Positions 46,989 through 58,942 are shown, counted from the stretch's first letter. The stretch is DNA of 64,000 bases from Madurella fahalii (GCA_029876055.1 CM056874.1:1674001-1738000); one strand, 5' to 3'. The notes: generated by a model from the sequence alone, not told the origin. A program made the numbers and translations.

Positions 46989-47804
46989 TTACGTGGTCTT
47001 ATCCTTGTTGTGGTAGTTGACCTTGTCGTTCCAGCTGTTTTGGTCATATCGAGGTTAGCAGCAAAACTAGAAACTACTATGCTCTTATTCCCGCGCTCGG
47101 GGGGGAACCAGTTCTAATAGTACGTACAAGGCAGTCTGGAGCGAGGAGTTATTTTATTAGCTGCGATGAAGGCGAGGAGCTTGGGTAGCGGTTACATACC
47201 TTGTCACCGTCACCCCAGGGATAGTTCCGGGTGCGGATGTTCTGGAAGGGGTACTCGACGCGCTCCTCCAGAGGGGGCAGGTGGGACCAGTGCTCCCAGT
47301 GCTCGTTCCAGAGGTTGTAGGCGTTGAGGCCGGAGAGGAGGAGGGCCGGCGGGACGGCGCTGGTTAAACGCTGGCGTTAGCAGGTGGCTTTTTGTTGTGG
47401 TTGGTGTGCTGCCGGTCCGGCTGGTTCAATTGCCCGAGCTCTTGTGTTGCCACTGCAGCTTGCATTCCCATGTTCCCTTTCGCAAGATCGGATTGATTCG
47501 TTGAAGCCAGGGCATTTCGACTCGGTAACGTCATGAAAACCACGCAGTTGCGGGTGGGAAGGGGAAGAGGTAGCATACTAGAGGGAGATCTTGCGCCACA
47601 GGTCTGGTGCTCGGTTAGCCCTGCCATCAATTGACCCCGGAGACAGCAGAGGTCCTCACCAGTAGTGGCTCCGGCGTGCTCCTTGACGTGGCGGCGCTCG
47701 CGGGCGAATTCGGTCTCGGTGCTGGCGAAGCGACGCTGGGCCTGAGCACGCAGCTGCGCGGTGAAGCGCGGCGCCGCGCGGGCGATCTGGCGCTGAGCGA
47801 TCAT
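46989..47804 (-). CDS. cox13: cytochrome c oxidase subunit VIa
   Basis: Nuclear-encoded subunit of mitochondrial complex IV. Five exons on the minus strand: 47660-47804, 47579-47603 (25 nt), 47200-47359, 47128-47135 (8 nt) and 46989-47034; 127 residues. The 8-nt exon is needed: without it no acceptor joins WGDGDK to WNDKVNYH in frame, and with it the protein reads DKTAFWNDKVNYH, as in relatives. The N terminus (MIAQRQIARAAPRF...RRFAS) is a basic mitochondrial presequence. One membrane helix lies around AVPPALLLSGLNAYNLW. EHWEHWSHLPPLEERVEYP is the family signature. Its start is 718 bp from that of APN2, so the two share a divergent promoter region. Confidence 0.92.
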
Positions 47805-48522
47805 GGTGGTCGTGGTGGTCGTGAGCAGTGCTGCGACGGCGAACTCGACTCGGAGTGGTGCAGTGCGTCAATTGGGGGAAGCGGAGGGAGCTTTCAAGGT
47901 CATGCAAAGACGAAGCAAGCAACAGACCCGCTTTTGGCGAAGCTCCCGGTGTGAGGTCAGACCCCAATCAGGTCATTTTCGGCTAGACCTCGGGTTGTGT
48001 GTTGGGTGCGGAGCGTGCCTCGTGGCTCGTGCTCATGCCGCCACATGCACAGGCCAATCGCTCGTCCAGAGCTCGGCGATGACATAATTACTTGGAGCGG
48101 ACCTGGAAAGTCATGTGACCTCGCGAGCGGTGGCAGGCGGGATGCGTGACGCCTGCCCTCACCGACGTGGCATAAGGAAAAAGAAAGACCAAAACGCGAA
48201 ATCGATCGCTTCATTGCGCTCTGCTCGTAGTACGAAATAGATTGAACTTCAGCGGCGTGCTGTAGTTGCTTTCCGGTAATGGGAGCCCGGAACATCAAGC
48301 GGTGATCCTGCTTCGCGTTTGGCCTCTCGTTCCGCTTACTAAAGTCCACGTTCGCGAACGCCTGCCTCACTTCGCCGATGGGCTGCTCCGCCATTCCCAT
48401 TCCCCGTATCCTCCAGTTCTGCAACGGCGGACTGGGGGTTCTTTACGTGTTCTACGCGGATTGAGCCCTCATAGAATAACCCGACGGCACAAGATAATCC
48501 AGACTGCAAGACGCTGGCCAAG
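47805..48522. promoter_or_regulatory. divergent promoter region COX13/APN2
   Basis: 718 bp between the two start codons. No clear TATA box was recognised. Open frames inside it have no domain. It must hold both promoters and 5' leaders. Confidence 0.5.
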
Positions 48523-50850
48523 ATGCCGCTCCGGATCACCACGTGGAACGGTGAGGAAGGCTTACTCTTGGATTCTTTATGTCACCCTCATCACTGATAA
48601 TTTTTACAGTCAATGGCATAAGGTTCGTTTGGATAACGCCGGCCGGTTCTAGAAGCTTTACGTCTTACTCTACTCCAGGAATCCGTTCGGATACCAGCCA
48701 TGGAGGGAGAACCGCACCTTCCAGGTAAGACTGCCCAGAAGAACACCTTGCATGCTATCCATCCCGTCTAATTAGCTCTAGGCCATGTTCGACACACTGG
48801 AAGCCGACATCGTCGTCATGCAAGAGACCAAGATTCAGCGCAAGGATCTCCGGGACGACATGGTCCTGGTGCCAGGCTGGGACGTCTACTTCAGTCTCCC
48901 CAAGTATAAGAAAGGTTCGCCGGATCCATCAACCCTTCTCTTCTTTGCTAACGAGTGCCCCAGGATACTCTGGCGTGGCCATCTATACCCGCTCCTCCAA
49001 GTGCTGCCCGATCCGCGCAGAAGAAGGCATCACCGGTGTTCTCTGCCCCCCAAATTCATCTACCAAGTTTCGGGACCTTCCTGCAGACCAGCAGATTGGC
49101 GGATACCCAAAGCCCGGCCAGCTTGAGAACTCTATAGACGAAGCGGTTCTGGATTCCGAAGGCCGCTGCGTAATCCTCGAGTTTCCCGCATTTGTCCTCA
49201 TCGGAGTCTATTGCCCCGCCCAACGGGACGACACAAGAACCGAGTTCCGCCAAAACTACATCGACGCCATCGATGTTAGAGTCCGTAACCTGGTCGCCAT
49301 GGGCAAACAAGTCTTCCTCTGCGGTGACCTTAATATCATCCGCTCCGAGCTGGATACCGCCGGCATGGCTGAGTATTTGCGGAAGGGGACCATGACGGTT
49401 GACGACTTTATTTCTACGCCTTCAAGACGCTTTCTCAACCAGTTGGTATTTGGAGGCCGCGTCATTGGGGAGAGGGACGAGGGGAGAGAGGAGCCTGTCC
49501 TCTGGGACCTCTGCAGAGAGTTCCATCTCTCTCGTGCAGGCATGTACACCTGCTGGGAGACCAAGAAGAATGCGCGGCCGGGGAACTTTGGGAGCCGGAT
49601 AGATTATGTGCTATGCAGCTCTGCAATCAAGGGCTGGTTTGTCGACGCCAACATTCAGGAGGGCCTTCTGGGATCAGATCACTGTCCCGTCTATGCTACC
49701 ATGGACGACATGGTTGACTTCAACGGTGCCAAAGTCCACATTGAAGATATCATGAACCCCCCGGGCATGTTCAAGGACGGGGAGCGTCAACGGGAGTGGT
49801 CGCCCAAAGATCTCCTTCCTATGTCAGCGAAGCTCATCCCAGAGTTTGACCGCCGGCAGAGCATTCGGGACATGTTCTTCAAAAAAGCCACTCCACCAAC
49901 CAAAGCAAACTCCACGCCGGCGCAATCCAGCAGTGAGGAGATCCCCCTGCCCGCGGGTCCTGCACCCGGTAAGACGAACCGCGACGATTCCACTCAAGAC
50001 AGCCCAGTTCCGACATCACCGCAGCGGCGCGATATAGCCAACAGTACAGCGTCGGTTACTCCACAGAAGCCGCCTCCGCCAAAACGCGAAGCAGAACCCT
50101 CCATATCACCAGCTCGACCCCAGAAAAAAGGCAAAGTATCCCTAAACCGGGAGAACTCCTCCAAATCAGGCTCCGCATTCTCACAGAGCAGTCTGAAGGG
50201 CTTCTTCAAGCCCAAGACGTCCGCTTCTGGTGCCGGCCCGGTTAGTGAATCGGACAACGGCGACGATATATCCCCGGGCCCTCCAAAAATAGACATCAAG
50301 CCATCTGCAGGACCAGCTGCGAGTCAAGGTCCGCAGAGCGGCGGGATCGGCAACAACAAGACTGCCGCAGAGGATGACGTTGTGGACGGGAGTTCGAAAC
50401 CGGCCAACTCCGACGAGAAGGTGTTTGACCCCATCGAGGCAAAGGAGTCCTGGTCGAAGCTGCTCGGCAAGCGCGTCGTCCCCAAGTGCGAGCACGGCGA
50501 TGATTGCCAGTTGCTGGTTACCAAGAAGGCTGGTATCAATTGCGGTACGTATTCTGCTTGTTCCTTTTCTCTCGCTCTCCTCTCCTTTTCCTCTCCATCT
50601 CCTCGAGTATATCCGCATTTCTCCTACGGGTACTTTGTCCGGTCTGTTGTGCTCGTCTATTTCTCCCTGGCTTCGGCATACGGCCAAGCATTGTCATGGC
50701 CATTGTATCCATTCCCGACTGACGCCACCTGTAGGCAGGTCCTTCTTCGTGTGCGGTCGCCCGCTGGGTCCGTCCGGCGACAAAGAGCAGGGCACTGAGT
50801 TCCGTTGCCGCACCTTTATATGGAGCAGTGACTGGAACGGTCGGCAGTGA
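48523..50850 (+). CDS. apn2: AP endonuclease 2 (class II, exonuclease III family)
   Basis: Cuts DNA at abasic sites and trims 3' blocks in base excision repair. Six exons: 48523-48550, 48610-48622, 48679-48724, 48782-48914, 48964-50544 and 50735-50850; 638 residues. Catalytic motifs in order: TTWNVNGIR (built across exons 1-2), MQETKIQ, CGDLNI, and GSDHCPVY. A PCNA-binding motif, QSSLKGFF, is at residues 481-488. A GRF zinc finger closes the protein (KCEHGDDCQLL at about 585, FFVCGRP, then FRCRTFIW) and is split by the last intron (190 nt, longer than the other four, which are 49-59 nt). In Sordariomycetes this gene (often called DNA lyase) borders the MAT locus. Confidence 0.95.
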
Positions 50851-52143
50851 TGTTGCTCAGGAGGGGAGTTGCTGGCCATCGCTTCTCTTCCCGGTAACGT
50901 TGGCAGCTGGTGGATCGATATCCAATCGTACGGGTGAAAGAGGGCTGGCGAGAGAGGAAGAAGAGGGGACGGTACTGTCGTCTGGTTTTCTGGCGCGGCG
51001 CTTCTGGGGTTGGCATTCGCGCAAAGACACAGGAATCTGGTTCTCGCTCCGGTTAGCTATAATACCTTCAAGCCTTCAAGGTTCGGGAAGCCCATGATGA
51101 CACACCTTTGGCTTGCTCGACTGCATTTGTAATCCCGAATCGCCCTGGTCGCTCCCAGTCGCTGGTTCGAGGCGTTGTTCTCTTCTCTGTGATGCTACCC
51201 ATTCAGCGGCATGTCTAGCGTAAGCCGTCTTTCCCTTGCATTCATGGCACCGACGGCGCTTATGGGTCTCGCCATGGCATCTCCAGTGAGAATGTCGAAG
51301 TACCGATTCGGCTCGCGGCGGGGCACATTCCTCGTTAAAGAGGGCCTCATGCCTGTTATCGAACAGCACAGGACAGGGGACTGCGGCCACCCGTAAAATC
51401 CACGTTGGCTGCCGCAATCACAGAAGCGCGCAGGCACGAGAAGAAAACAGGAGATTACGGCCAGCAGTATTCTTTTCTACGGAATGAGTAGTGCGAGTGC
51501 GTGACTACCCTGTCCTAAGTATGAAAACATCCCCCCCCCAATAAAATGTCCATGATGGACGGCCATGCCAAAGAAAAGCTGCCAAAAGAGACGATGCCAA
51601 CTACTTGATCCTCCCGAGTCCGACTTCTTCCTCCATTCCCCCCAAGAACTGAATCCCATGGTCGATCGATGTCGAATGTATCCTCCCCAGAGAACCTAAT
51701 CACAGGGAATAGCGCGAGGCGCCGTCAAATGCTAGTTTGCTCTCCAACACGCCCACAAATTGTCGGTGTTCCATGGCAGTGAGGGGTGTCGTGTAAAATC
51801 ATCGTGCCAAAAAAAAAGAAAAGAAAATAAAGTCAACCGTCTGAGCTTCCATCAAGCGTCCCACGCCCTGTGCGTCGCCGCGATGTGATATTCTATTTCT
51901 CCCCGGAGTGGATGTTAGCATCGGGTCTGCCAGGGGATCCTTTGTTGGCTGCGCATGAGGAGATGGCGTGATGCTCGCTTACCTTTCTTACTAGATGGTT
52001 CTCTCGTCAGTCGGTTTCTTGCTCTGCTCTCTGCTTGGCCGTTGGGGCAAGTCGATGTCGCCCGGGACTAAGCCCGCTTGCGCAATGATTGACTTGGGCT
52101 GCCAATGATTGCGAGTTTTGAGTCGTACAGATGTCGGTCAGAC
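50851..52143. other. APN2/MAT1-1-3 intergenic region
   Basis: 1.3 kb. A minus-strand open frame at 51076-51417 contains CHGETHKRRRCHEC, which looks zinc-finger-like but has no start context or partner exons. The region holds the 3' ends of APN2 (plus) and MAT1-1-3 (minus) and perhaps the left idiomorph border. Confidence 0.5.
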
Positions 52144-52944
52144 TCAGTATCCCGCTGCGATCAGCCTCTCTGTAATTGTCATGGGATCATGACGCAGATT
52201 GCGCTTCCGAAGCGCCGGCTTAGGGTTGCGGCCGGCCTCATAGCGGTATTCAGGATACAACATCTTGTGCTTGCGGTCTTCTTCATCGGCCAAGGCTTTG
52301 AAATGAGCCCTGACGGCGGGATTTTCAGAGCGCCACATGTGCGACACAACCTGTGCTGCCTGACGTTAGCGGTGCCAATTGGGCTCTTGGGGATAACCTA
52401 CAGATGCTAGCCGCAGTCATGCCAGGGTTCTCGGCATGGATTCTTCCGGACATCCACTGGCGATAAAGGATGAATTGATTTCTGGGCCGACGAATATGAA
52501 CCTTGGTGACTTTGCCGTGGTTGACGGGCTTGTCAACAAGTTTGATGGCAGCGGGCTCTAGAGGCATGTTAGAACATTATCTATACCGGGAGGCCAAGAG
52601 AAGCACATACTGATGGTGGTGGCAACGATGTGATAGAGATTTTTATCCAAAGCCTGCGCAAAGGAGATGGTGGTGATCCAATACTGGACCGATCCCTTGA
52701 TGCGAACAAGCGCGGCGGGCTTGCCATCGTTGAATGACCTGTAGGACATTAGCAACAACTCAGAATTCTGGATATAAACGTACTGATAGGTCTGCATTGC
52801 GGTCTGCAGATGCTTGAGAAGGGCAGGGTCATTGCGGTCGGCGACGTACTGGACGATCACATCATCGCCGTTGAAGATGAAGCTGAGCGAAGAGTGTCCC
52901 GCCATGATGCTAGCCTTGGACTCCTGGAAGAGATATGAGGCCAT
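52144..52944 (-). CDS. MAT1-1-3: MAT1-1-3 mating-type HMG-box protein
   Basis: Four exons on the minus strand: 52784-52944, 52611-52738, 52402-52557 and 52144-52355; 218 residues. Introns have textbook signals (for example GTACGT...CTAAT...CAG at 52739-52783). The HMG box covers about residues 110-185: RRPRNQFILYRQWMSGRIH, then across intron 3 ASISQVVSHMWRSENPAV, and YPEYRYEAGRN. HMG proteins of this type bind and bend DNA and work in post-fertilisation sexual development. Position beside MAT1-1-2 and APN2, and its fit to the MAT1-1-3 subfamily, separate it from MAT1-2-1, though by eye the two HMG families are close. It is divergent from MAT1-1-2. Confidence 0.85.
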
Positions 52945-53621
52945 ATTGACGTCGGTCGAGAATTGAGAGAGTAGAAAGGCCGAAGATGAATGGGGAAGTA
53001 CTGTGCGACTTTGTGGGATGAGCCGCTGGACTAAAGGGTAATGGTGCCAGTTTCTCTCGCAGGATGGGAGGAAATTCAGGTCTGGAAGCGGAGGTTGCTC
53101 TCAGAATAATGCAGAGGATGTAAAAGATCAAGTGGGAAGATATTTTAAGAAGGGTTTAACCTTCTTAAATCGTGCAGAGAAATTTGTGTAGAAGTGAAGT
53201 TTTTTAGGGATGTTTCTTTTTCTCCCGTTTTTAGTTTTTTTGGCTGAAAACCATGTCGGATTTGTGTGCGCTGTATTTTGGCGGGGGAGGTAGGGAGTAA
53301 CGCAAGTATTATTCTTCGGATGGACAATACTAATCCGCAATCGTACAATACTAAGGATATTTTAGTGGCTGCAAAGTGAAGTAAATCCCTGGCAACAGCC
53401 AAATGCTGCTAATAAATCTCCTAGGCTAGCGTTTCCCTTCCCCAAATACACTCGCTTTTTCAAGTTCGGAGCATTACGCCTGCTTGTTGTGTAGAGCCAG
53501 GCAGTTCTCACCCAGTCACCAACCAAAAGCGAGATTCCTCTCGAGGTAAAATCACGGAACAGAAACCCCCTTGATACTTGGGAATCGCCCACTCCCAAGA
53601 AGAGACCTTGGAAATTTGAGC
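52945..53621. promoter_or_regulatory. divergent promoter region MAT1-1-3/MAT1-1-2
   Basis: 677 bp between start codons, rather AT-rich, with a CCTTCTTAAA/TTTAAGAAGG inverted motif at about 53145-53167. No gene. Both MAT genes must be driven from here. Confidence 0.5.
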
Positions 53622-54928
53622 ATGGAAATGGATCGTCGCGAGCTTGGCGAGGTAATGTCTCATGAGAACTCCCAGGTACGGAAAGGGACGTTTACTGACG
53701 CGGTTCACCGTCATTGTTCCAGGTCGTTTTGCGCCTTCAAGCGCAGTACATCCGCGGCGCTCTTGCTGCAGAAATCCAGGAATTTGAGAGTTGCTTCGAT
53801 GAGATCTCTCAAGCGGCTAGGGTCTTCCTGGTAGCTACCGAGAAGGCCGCTCAGTCTCCCTCCCTGGCCATCATCGACGAGAATGCTGCGGTCAAGATTC
53901 TCTGTCGTTTCATCGCGGTTTCCAACACCATCCTGGAGTTTTTGGACTTTCAGACCCAGATGACAGGCCTGCCATCCGGGGGTGATGTGTCCCTCGAAAA
54001 ACAAGTCAAAGCAGCCCAAGTGTTGGTTGAGGAGTTTCTTCGGACTTTGCTCCTGTACCAAAAGGCCGAAAGTTACCCGGGAAAGGAACTGGGAATGATC
54101 TATAATGAAGACGTGAAGTTCTTCAGTGGCTTTGTTCTTCACAAGCACCAGTATGTCGACAGGAACAGAGCCCCCGACCCAAATCTAGACAACGTTGATC
54201 TGGAGGACGTGGTGGAGTATTGGCATCCCGAGAACATCTACCATCCATTGAGGCAGGTTCCGGGCAATCAGTGGCATAAGTACTTTGGCAACATTCAGCC
54301 AGGACCAGTCATCAACCCGGCATTGTTCCAAGAGACAAAGCCGCAACCCAGTTTCACCGTCGTCTTCCCACCTACTATTGACTGGTTAGCGGAAGAGTTG
54401 TCCTCCGACTATGATACAAATCGCCAACATTTCGAGAACGTAAGTTCAGCAACAATCCTTGCAATGTACTCTACTAATTTGCCCTTAGCACGGTCAACTG
54501 CCTGACCCACGCCGCCCGGATCATGTCAGAGCGGTAGGTACTTCATCTGTCTTATGCGAAAAACGGATAGTTAACACAAAAAAGGCAATGATCAGAAGGA
54601 TCCAGCGCCGTCTGTCGACTCACTTTGAAGGCACCAAGAATTTAGACGACGAGAAAATCTACCATCTCGAAGACTTGCGCACGGTAAGTTGGCATTCCTA
54701 GAAATAAAGATTGGACGTGTCCCTAACTGGCATGCCTGGCCACAGCTCCCCCGTCCGGAATTCGACATCGAGGGGCTCTCACGACTCGAGGCACTCAATG
54801 CCGAGGTGAATGATCCGGAGCTGGCAGGAATCGCTCTGCTGGGAGATGATATTCCTGACGTTCAAGCTCTAGTGGTAGGAGAGGCAGTTGAATATTGCAT
54901 CCAGAGCGATGAGGAACCAGATCTTTGA
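53622..54928 (+). CDS. MAT1-1-2: MAT1-1-2 mating-type protein (PPF type)
   Basis: Five exons: 53622-53675, 53723-54439, 54489-54533, 54585-54683 and 54746-54928, all introns in phase 0; 365 residues, about the length of Neurospora mat A-2. The conserved part lies at about residues 170-250: YWHPENIYHPLRQVPGN, NPALF, PQPSFTVVFPPTIDWLAEEL, which contains the Pro-Pro and Phe residues that named the PPF domain. No DNA-binding fold is recognised in this family; it is needed for fruiting-body development in several Sordariomycetes. It starts 677 bp from MAT1-1-3 and ends 423 bp before MAT1-1-1. I chose ATG 53622 because it opens the frame with a short first exon spliced in phase; a second ATG lies two codons on. 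Confidence 0.88.
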
Positions 54929-55351
54929 CAATGGACATCACCCCCTGGTGTCGAGCACAACAGATCCTGAACGTTGGGGCTGGGAACTGGAGGACAAAAT
55001 AGTCAGTAAATAAACTGATTAGGGTTATCTCGACACTTAAAATCTCCCTCGCTGCGCAAATAAACTCGTCCCATAATGGCGTAGTCTCAAGTGAATTGAA
55101 AATGTTGCTGTCGCCTCAGTTTCCAGATGATGAGGAGAAACAGGACAAAGAAATGGGGCTTATGTAATCGCATGGTCTTGTACTTCACTCCAAGTCGCAA
55201 TTTACCGTACTTCTTTCACACTTTATTAAATAGTTGGGGTTTCTTCCTTTTCCCAAAACCGTTACCTCCCAACAACCATCCCAAAGACCAAACCACCCCA
55301 CATCTGAACATCAATTCCACCCCCATATCTTCCTCCATCGCCGAAATCACA

Positions 55352-56404
55352 ATGTCTGGCATTAACCATATTATCCAGACGTTTGAAGGCCTCGGGGAAG
55401 ACGATCGCGAAACGACGATGAAAGCGCTCGCAACCATGATGCGCGTTGAAAGCCAGCCACAGCCTGCCAAAAGGAGAGTCAACGGATTCATGGGATTTCG
55501 CGGTTAGTTTATTTTTACGTTCTATGGGTTACGATACTGTCCTAACTTTGCCAAGCATATTACTCCTCTCTCTTCGCTCGACTTACGCAGAAGGAGCGGT
55601 CGCCTATCATAACGATGCTCTGGAAGCACGATCCGTTTCACAAGGAGTGGGATTTCCTGTGCGCGGTGTACTCAGCGATCCGGGAGGACCTGGCAGACCA
55701 AAAGATTCCGCTGCAGATCTGGATCCAGTTCGCCATCAGGCCGCTTGGGGTCATAGTCCGCGAGGGCTACCTGGCAGCGCTTGGCTGGCAACTGGTGCAG
55801 CTCGAGGACGGCACACACACGCTCGAGCGCACCGCGAATGGAGTGGTGCAGAGCCATCTTCAACCCATGAACGGATTGGGCCTGTTCATGAGCTGCCTGA
55901 ATGACGGTCTGCCGGTACCCAGCCCGCTCCCGATCATCGCTAAGCTCTCAGATCTCGCCAACGACGTCATCTGCATCAACATGCAGGCTGCAGGCGGTAG
56001 CGGCCTGACGCAGTCGACCAACAGCATGGACGGATTCCGCCAGCTTGCCAGAACCAACCCACAGCTCGCCATGGCGGCCATCTTCCAGGTCCCCGAGGGC
56101 CATCCGATGATCGCCCAGGGCATTGACTTGCATCACGTTCCGAACGAGCTCCCTGCACCCGAGACCTTCGTCAACCCGCGGGACTTTATTTTGCCGCAGC
56201 AGGATGTAGAGCTCGATGAGATGCTGGAAAAGATTTTCCAGAGCGAAGCGGCCGCTATGCAGGCTGCTGCAAACAGACCCATGGGAATGGATCCGAATTA
56301 CTTCACCATTGATCCGTTGCCGGAGCAGAGCGAGCCTGGTAAGAAGCGACCTTTTGCCTGCCACCAACGGTTTCCGTGCTAACCCGACGCTAGGCTTCAA
56401 CTGA
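55352..56404 (+). CDS. MAT1-1-1: MAT1-1-1 alpha-box mating-type transcription factor
   Basis: Master regulator of mating type, controlling pheromone and receptor genes. Three exons: 55352-55502, 55556-56338 and 56394-56404; 314 residues. The alpha box begins at about residue 40 (KRRVNGFMGFR), crosses the first intron at its conserved position and continues AYYSSLFARLTQKERSPIIT, LWKHDPFHKEWDFLCAVYS, then a GYLAALGW block. The first intron (53 nt, GTTAGT...CTAAC...AAG) is the diagnostic alpha-box intron. The last intron leaves only three codons (Gly-Phe-Asn) in exon 3; if it is retained the protein would instead end 14 codons later at 56382. Its presence assigns this strain to MAT1-1. Confidence 0.93.
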
Positions 56405-56960
56405 TTTCCAGGCGACAATCGCAATCCGACGAGATAGCGGGGCATTGATTTGATCTGAGTGATTTTTGCATGGACCAATGTGGAGGATCTTCCTTGATCT
56501 TGGGTGGACGCCACAATTTGATGGTGGAATCAGTCATGGTAGTAACAAGAAAGCGAATACGGGATCGGGGCTTTTTGCTGCGGTAATGGCCGCGCGGGTC
56601 AAGGGCAGACAAGGGCAAACGGGGATGACATGTATCCCTATTACAGATTGACAGAAAGAGAGAGGCGAGACAAGCCATCATCTGCAGGAAACCACCACCT
56701 TCCTCCGCGATGAACATGTAGATACATAATTCGGTACACTAAGCCAAACACGTCGTATCAGTACGGCGCCATGAATCGGAAAGGGCCCAGAAACCAACAT
56801 GACCAAATTTTTATTAATTTACACCCCCGTACATTGCAAATTCAATGATTATGCAATAGGGAGGGTCTTTTCGGACTGTAGGAACGGTCTGACCAGCTTA
56901 GTGATCTGTGCATACAGAAATACCATATATGTCCCTAACCCTGACCTACCACCCTATCAG

Positions 56961-56996
56961 TCGTTGTCGTTTTCATTGTCATTTTCGTTGTCATTT

Positions 56997-57046
<50 letters not shown>

Positions 57047-57050
57047 ATTG
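56961..57050. repeat. GTTGTC/GTTTTC-type microsatellite
   Basis: About 90 bp of TCGTTG and related hexamers, at least eight perfect units in a row. Read in frame it would give Asp/Asn-rich or Leu/Ser-rich runs, but no gene contains it. Confidence 0.85.
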
Positions 57051-57928
57051 TCCGCCTGGGCACCTATACCTCGTAGTCTCAGACGCTTAGACCTGCTATG
57101 CATGGCTACCTCTTGTACTTTTATAGACCTACTTAAACGAGCTAATAATATCGCATAAACAATATTCACTTGTTCTGAAGGCAATACTAAAGATACATAA
57201 TTACAACGCCCGGGCTATAACGGTCTCCCCCCTAACATCAAGCCGGAAGAACAAGGCTATGTGCCTGAAGACTATCATGATGGTGGTGATGATGGCACGC
57301 TCAAGGAGAAAAGTGACGGTAAGGCTGACAGCCAGTCATTTTGGGTGGGGCTTACAGTCTGGTACTGTAAGTCCTTTCTTACAGTCTGAAAGACCCCGCC
57401 CTATTAAATATAGATATAGTGAGGTGGTTGGTTTCATGAGTAAATTCTGATAGCCCCTGGGGTGGATCTAGCGAAATCTTTGGATGTATTAATATTTCTG
57501 GACTCTTCATAATTTATGGCGCCGTATATCAACCTGTCGTCGATTTAAGCTGCAAGTACCCTGCCGTAGCCCCACCACTCTCGGCTCAGCCGCAGTGCCG
57601 CGTCGCTCGACCGAACCAACAAGAGGGGGTATGGGGTGGGGTTCTGTTGTTGCCGATTGGATGAATGGTATGCTCAATCATGGTCTCGTCTGCCGTGTTG
57701 GGCTGTTCCAACTGCCCTGTTGGGCGAGTGCATGCATCTTACATCCGAGACAGAGATCGTTACTGGAACAATCTGCGGGGAGCCGGATCCAACAGCATAA
57801 ACAACGCTGGTTGTTTGCAAGGCGTCACGAAGCCCTCGGGGCTGCTGGCCGGGTCAGCGCCTTGGGAGCGGGTTCTGCAACGAAAATCGAATGTGACAGG
57901 TCACCAAACCCGGCACAAACTTGGGCAG

Positions 57929-57970
57929 CCGAGACCCGAGACCCGAGACCCGAGACCCGAGACCCGAGAC
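57929..57970. repeat. six perfect CCGAGAC repeats
   Basis: A 42-bp heptamer array, perfect, in non-coding DNA. A length not divisible by three per unit and perfect identity suggest recent slippage. Confidence 0.9.
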
Positions 57971-58209
57971 GGCAGGGTTCATTTGAATCACCAAAACCAG
58001 TAATAAAGACAAACAAAGCCATCGCTGCATCGATCAAACCTTTACCGAGATCCACCCACCCACAACTGCCGTGCGACCTTTTCCTCATCTGGGCGTGTGA
58101 CGCTCGCCTGCAGTGGGGAACTTTCTCCTGGGATTTTCGGATATTGCAAACAACGCACAGTGATGTGATGTGATAGCGGGAGGCCGCATGAATTGGGGCC
58201 GAGGCCAGA

Positions 58210-58234
58210 GGGGGGAGGGGGAAGGGGGAGGGGG
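58210..58234 (+). repeat. G-run cluster, possible G-quadruplex
   Basis: Four G runs of 5-6 bases separated by one or two A residues. This fits the intramolecular quadruplex pattern. It lies about 700 bp past the SLA2 stop codon. Confidence 0.7.
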
Positions 58235-58942
58235 AGGAGAGCTGACTGGCGGATAGCAGGGGCTCCGCACCACACACAGCCCCCAATCTCGCGCACGTCA
58301 AACGCCCAACAAGCTGGTCGAGAGAAATGAGCCAAATTCATTCGCTGTCAAGCGTCGTCGTCGTCGCCTCAGTCGGTACGTGCCCGCCAATGTTTGCCTG
58401 CAAAAGTAGATCATCATTGCGGCCGGTGTGGTCGGGTTGCGCCTCGCCGCGGATCGGCGACCAATAAGTGCCGGTTTTGCTTTTGCCGACAAGCGCAGCT
58501 GATAGCGCAGAACGGCACGCTGCAGAGTATCAGGCTTCCCTGGGTACGCGCATACGTCGCGGCAAACGCTGTGTGATCGTCCAGCACGTAGACTGCGCCC
58601 ATTCGAGACAGGGGAGCCATCTCTGACCATCCAAGGTAATCTCCTCACACACCGGGCCGGAGCCTAGGGTGGGAAACACAAGAGTATCTGATGGGTGTGT
58701 GCTGGTCTGGACCAGCTGTCCTCGGGTAGCGGTGAGAGTTGCACGCTTCCTGGTAACTGCAGCAAGTCGATCGGCTGTCAAGGGGGAGAGAGCAACGCAG
58801 CACCGCGCAGCAGTAGTGACGGACCAAAAAAAAATCGTTTCCCAGAAACTTGACAAACTAATTACAGGGCAACAGTGTCGTCCTCCAGAATGTAAGCGCT
58901 GTCCTCCACACCTCCTATGGACCCCTGCCGTAAAAGAACTCC

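Larger units (their letters stand above)
56405..58942. other. MAT1-1-1/SLA2 spacer
   Basis: 2.5 kb without a supported gene. It holds three simple-sequence tracts (56961-57050, 57929-57970, 58210-58234), a direct repeat of CTTACAGTCTG at 57351-57361 and 57378-57388 with an adjacent small inverted repeat (CTTACAG/CTGTAAG), and scattered open frames with no domain. The right border of the idiomorph should fall in or near here. Confidence 0.55.

Noticed and set aside
51076..51417. Zinc-finger-like minus-strand gene after APN2
   Set aside because: Only one Cys/His cluster, no ATG context, no matching introns, and it lies in the expected APN2 3' region.
52144..52944. Calling the HMG gene MAT1-2-1
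   Set aside because: It lies beside alpha-box and PPF genes, which belong to MAT1-1. Within MAT1-1 the HMG gene is MAT1-1-3. A tree would settle it.
56961..57050. Coding sequence across the GTTGTC array (119- and 75-codon frames)
   Set aside because: The frames consist mainly of the repeat and have no domain; simple-sequence DNA gives open frames on both strands.
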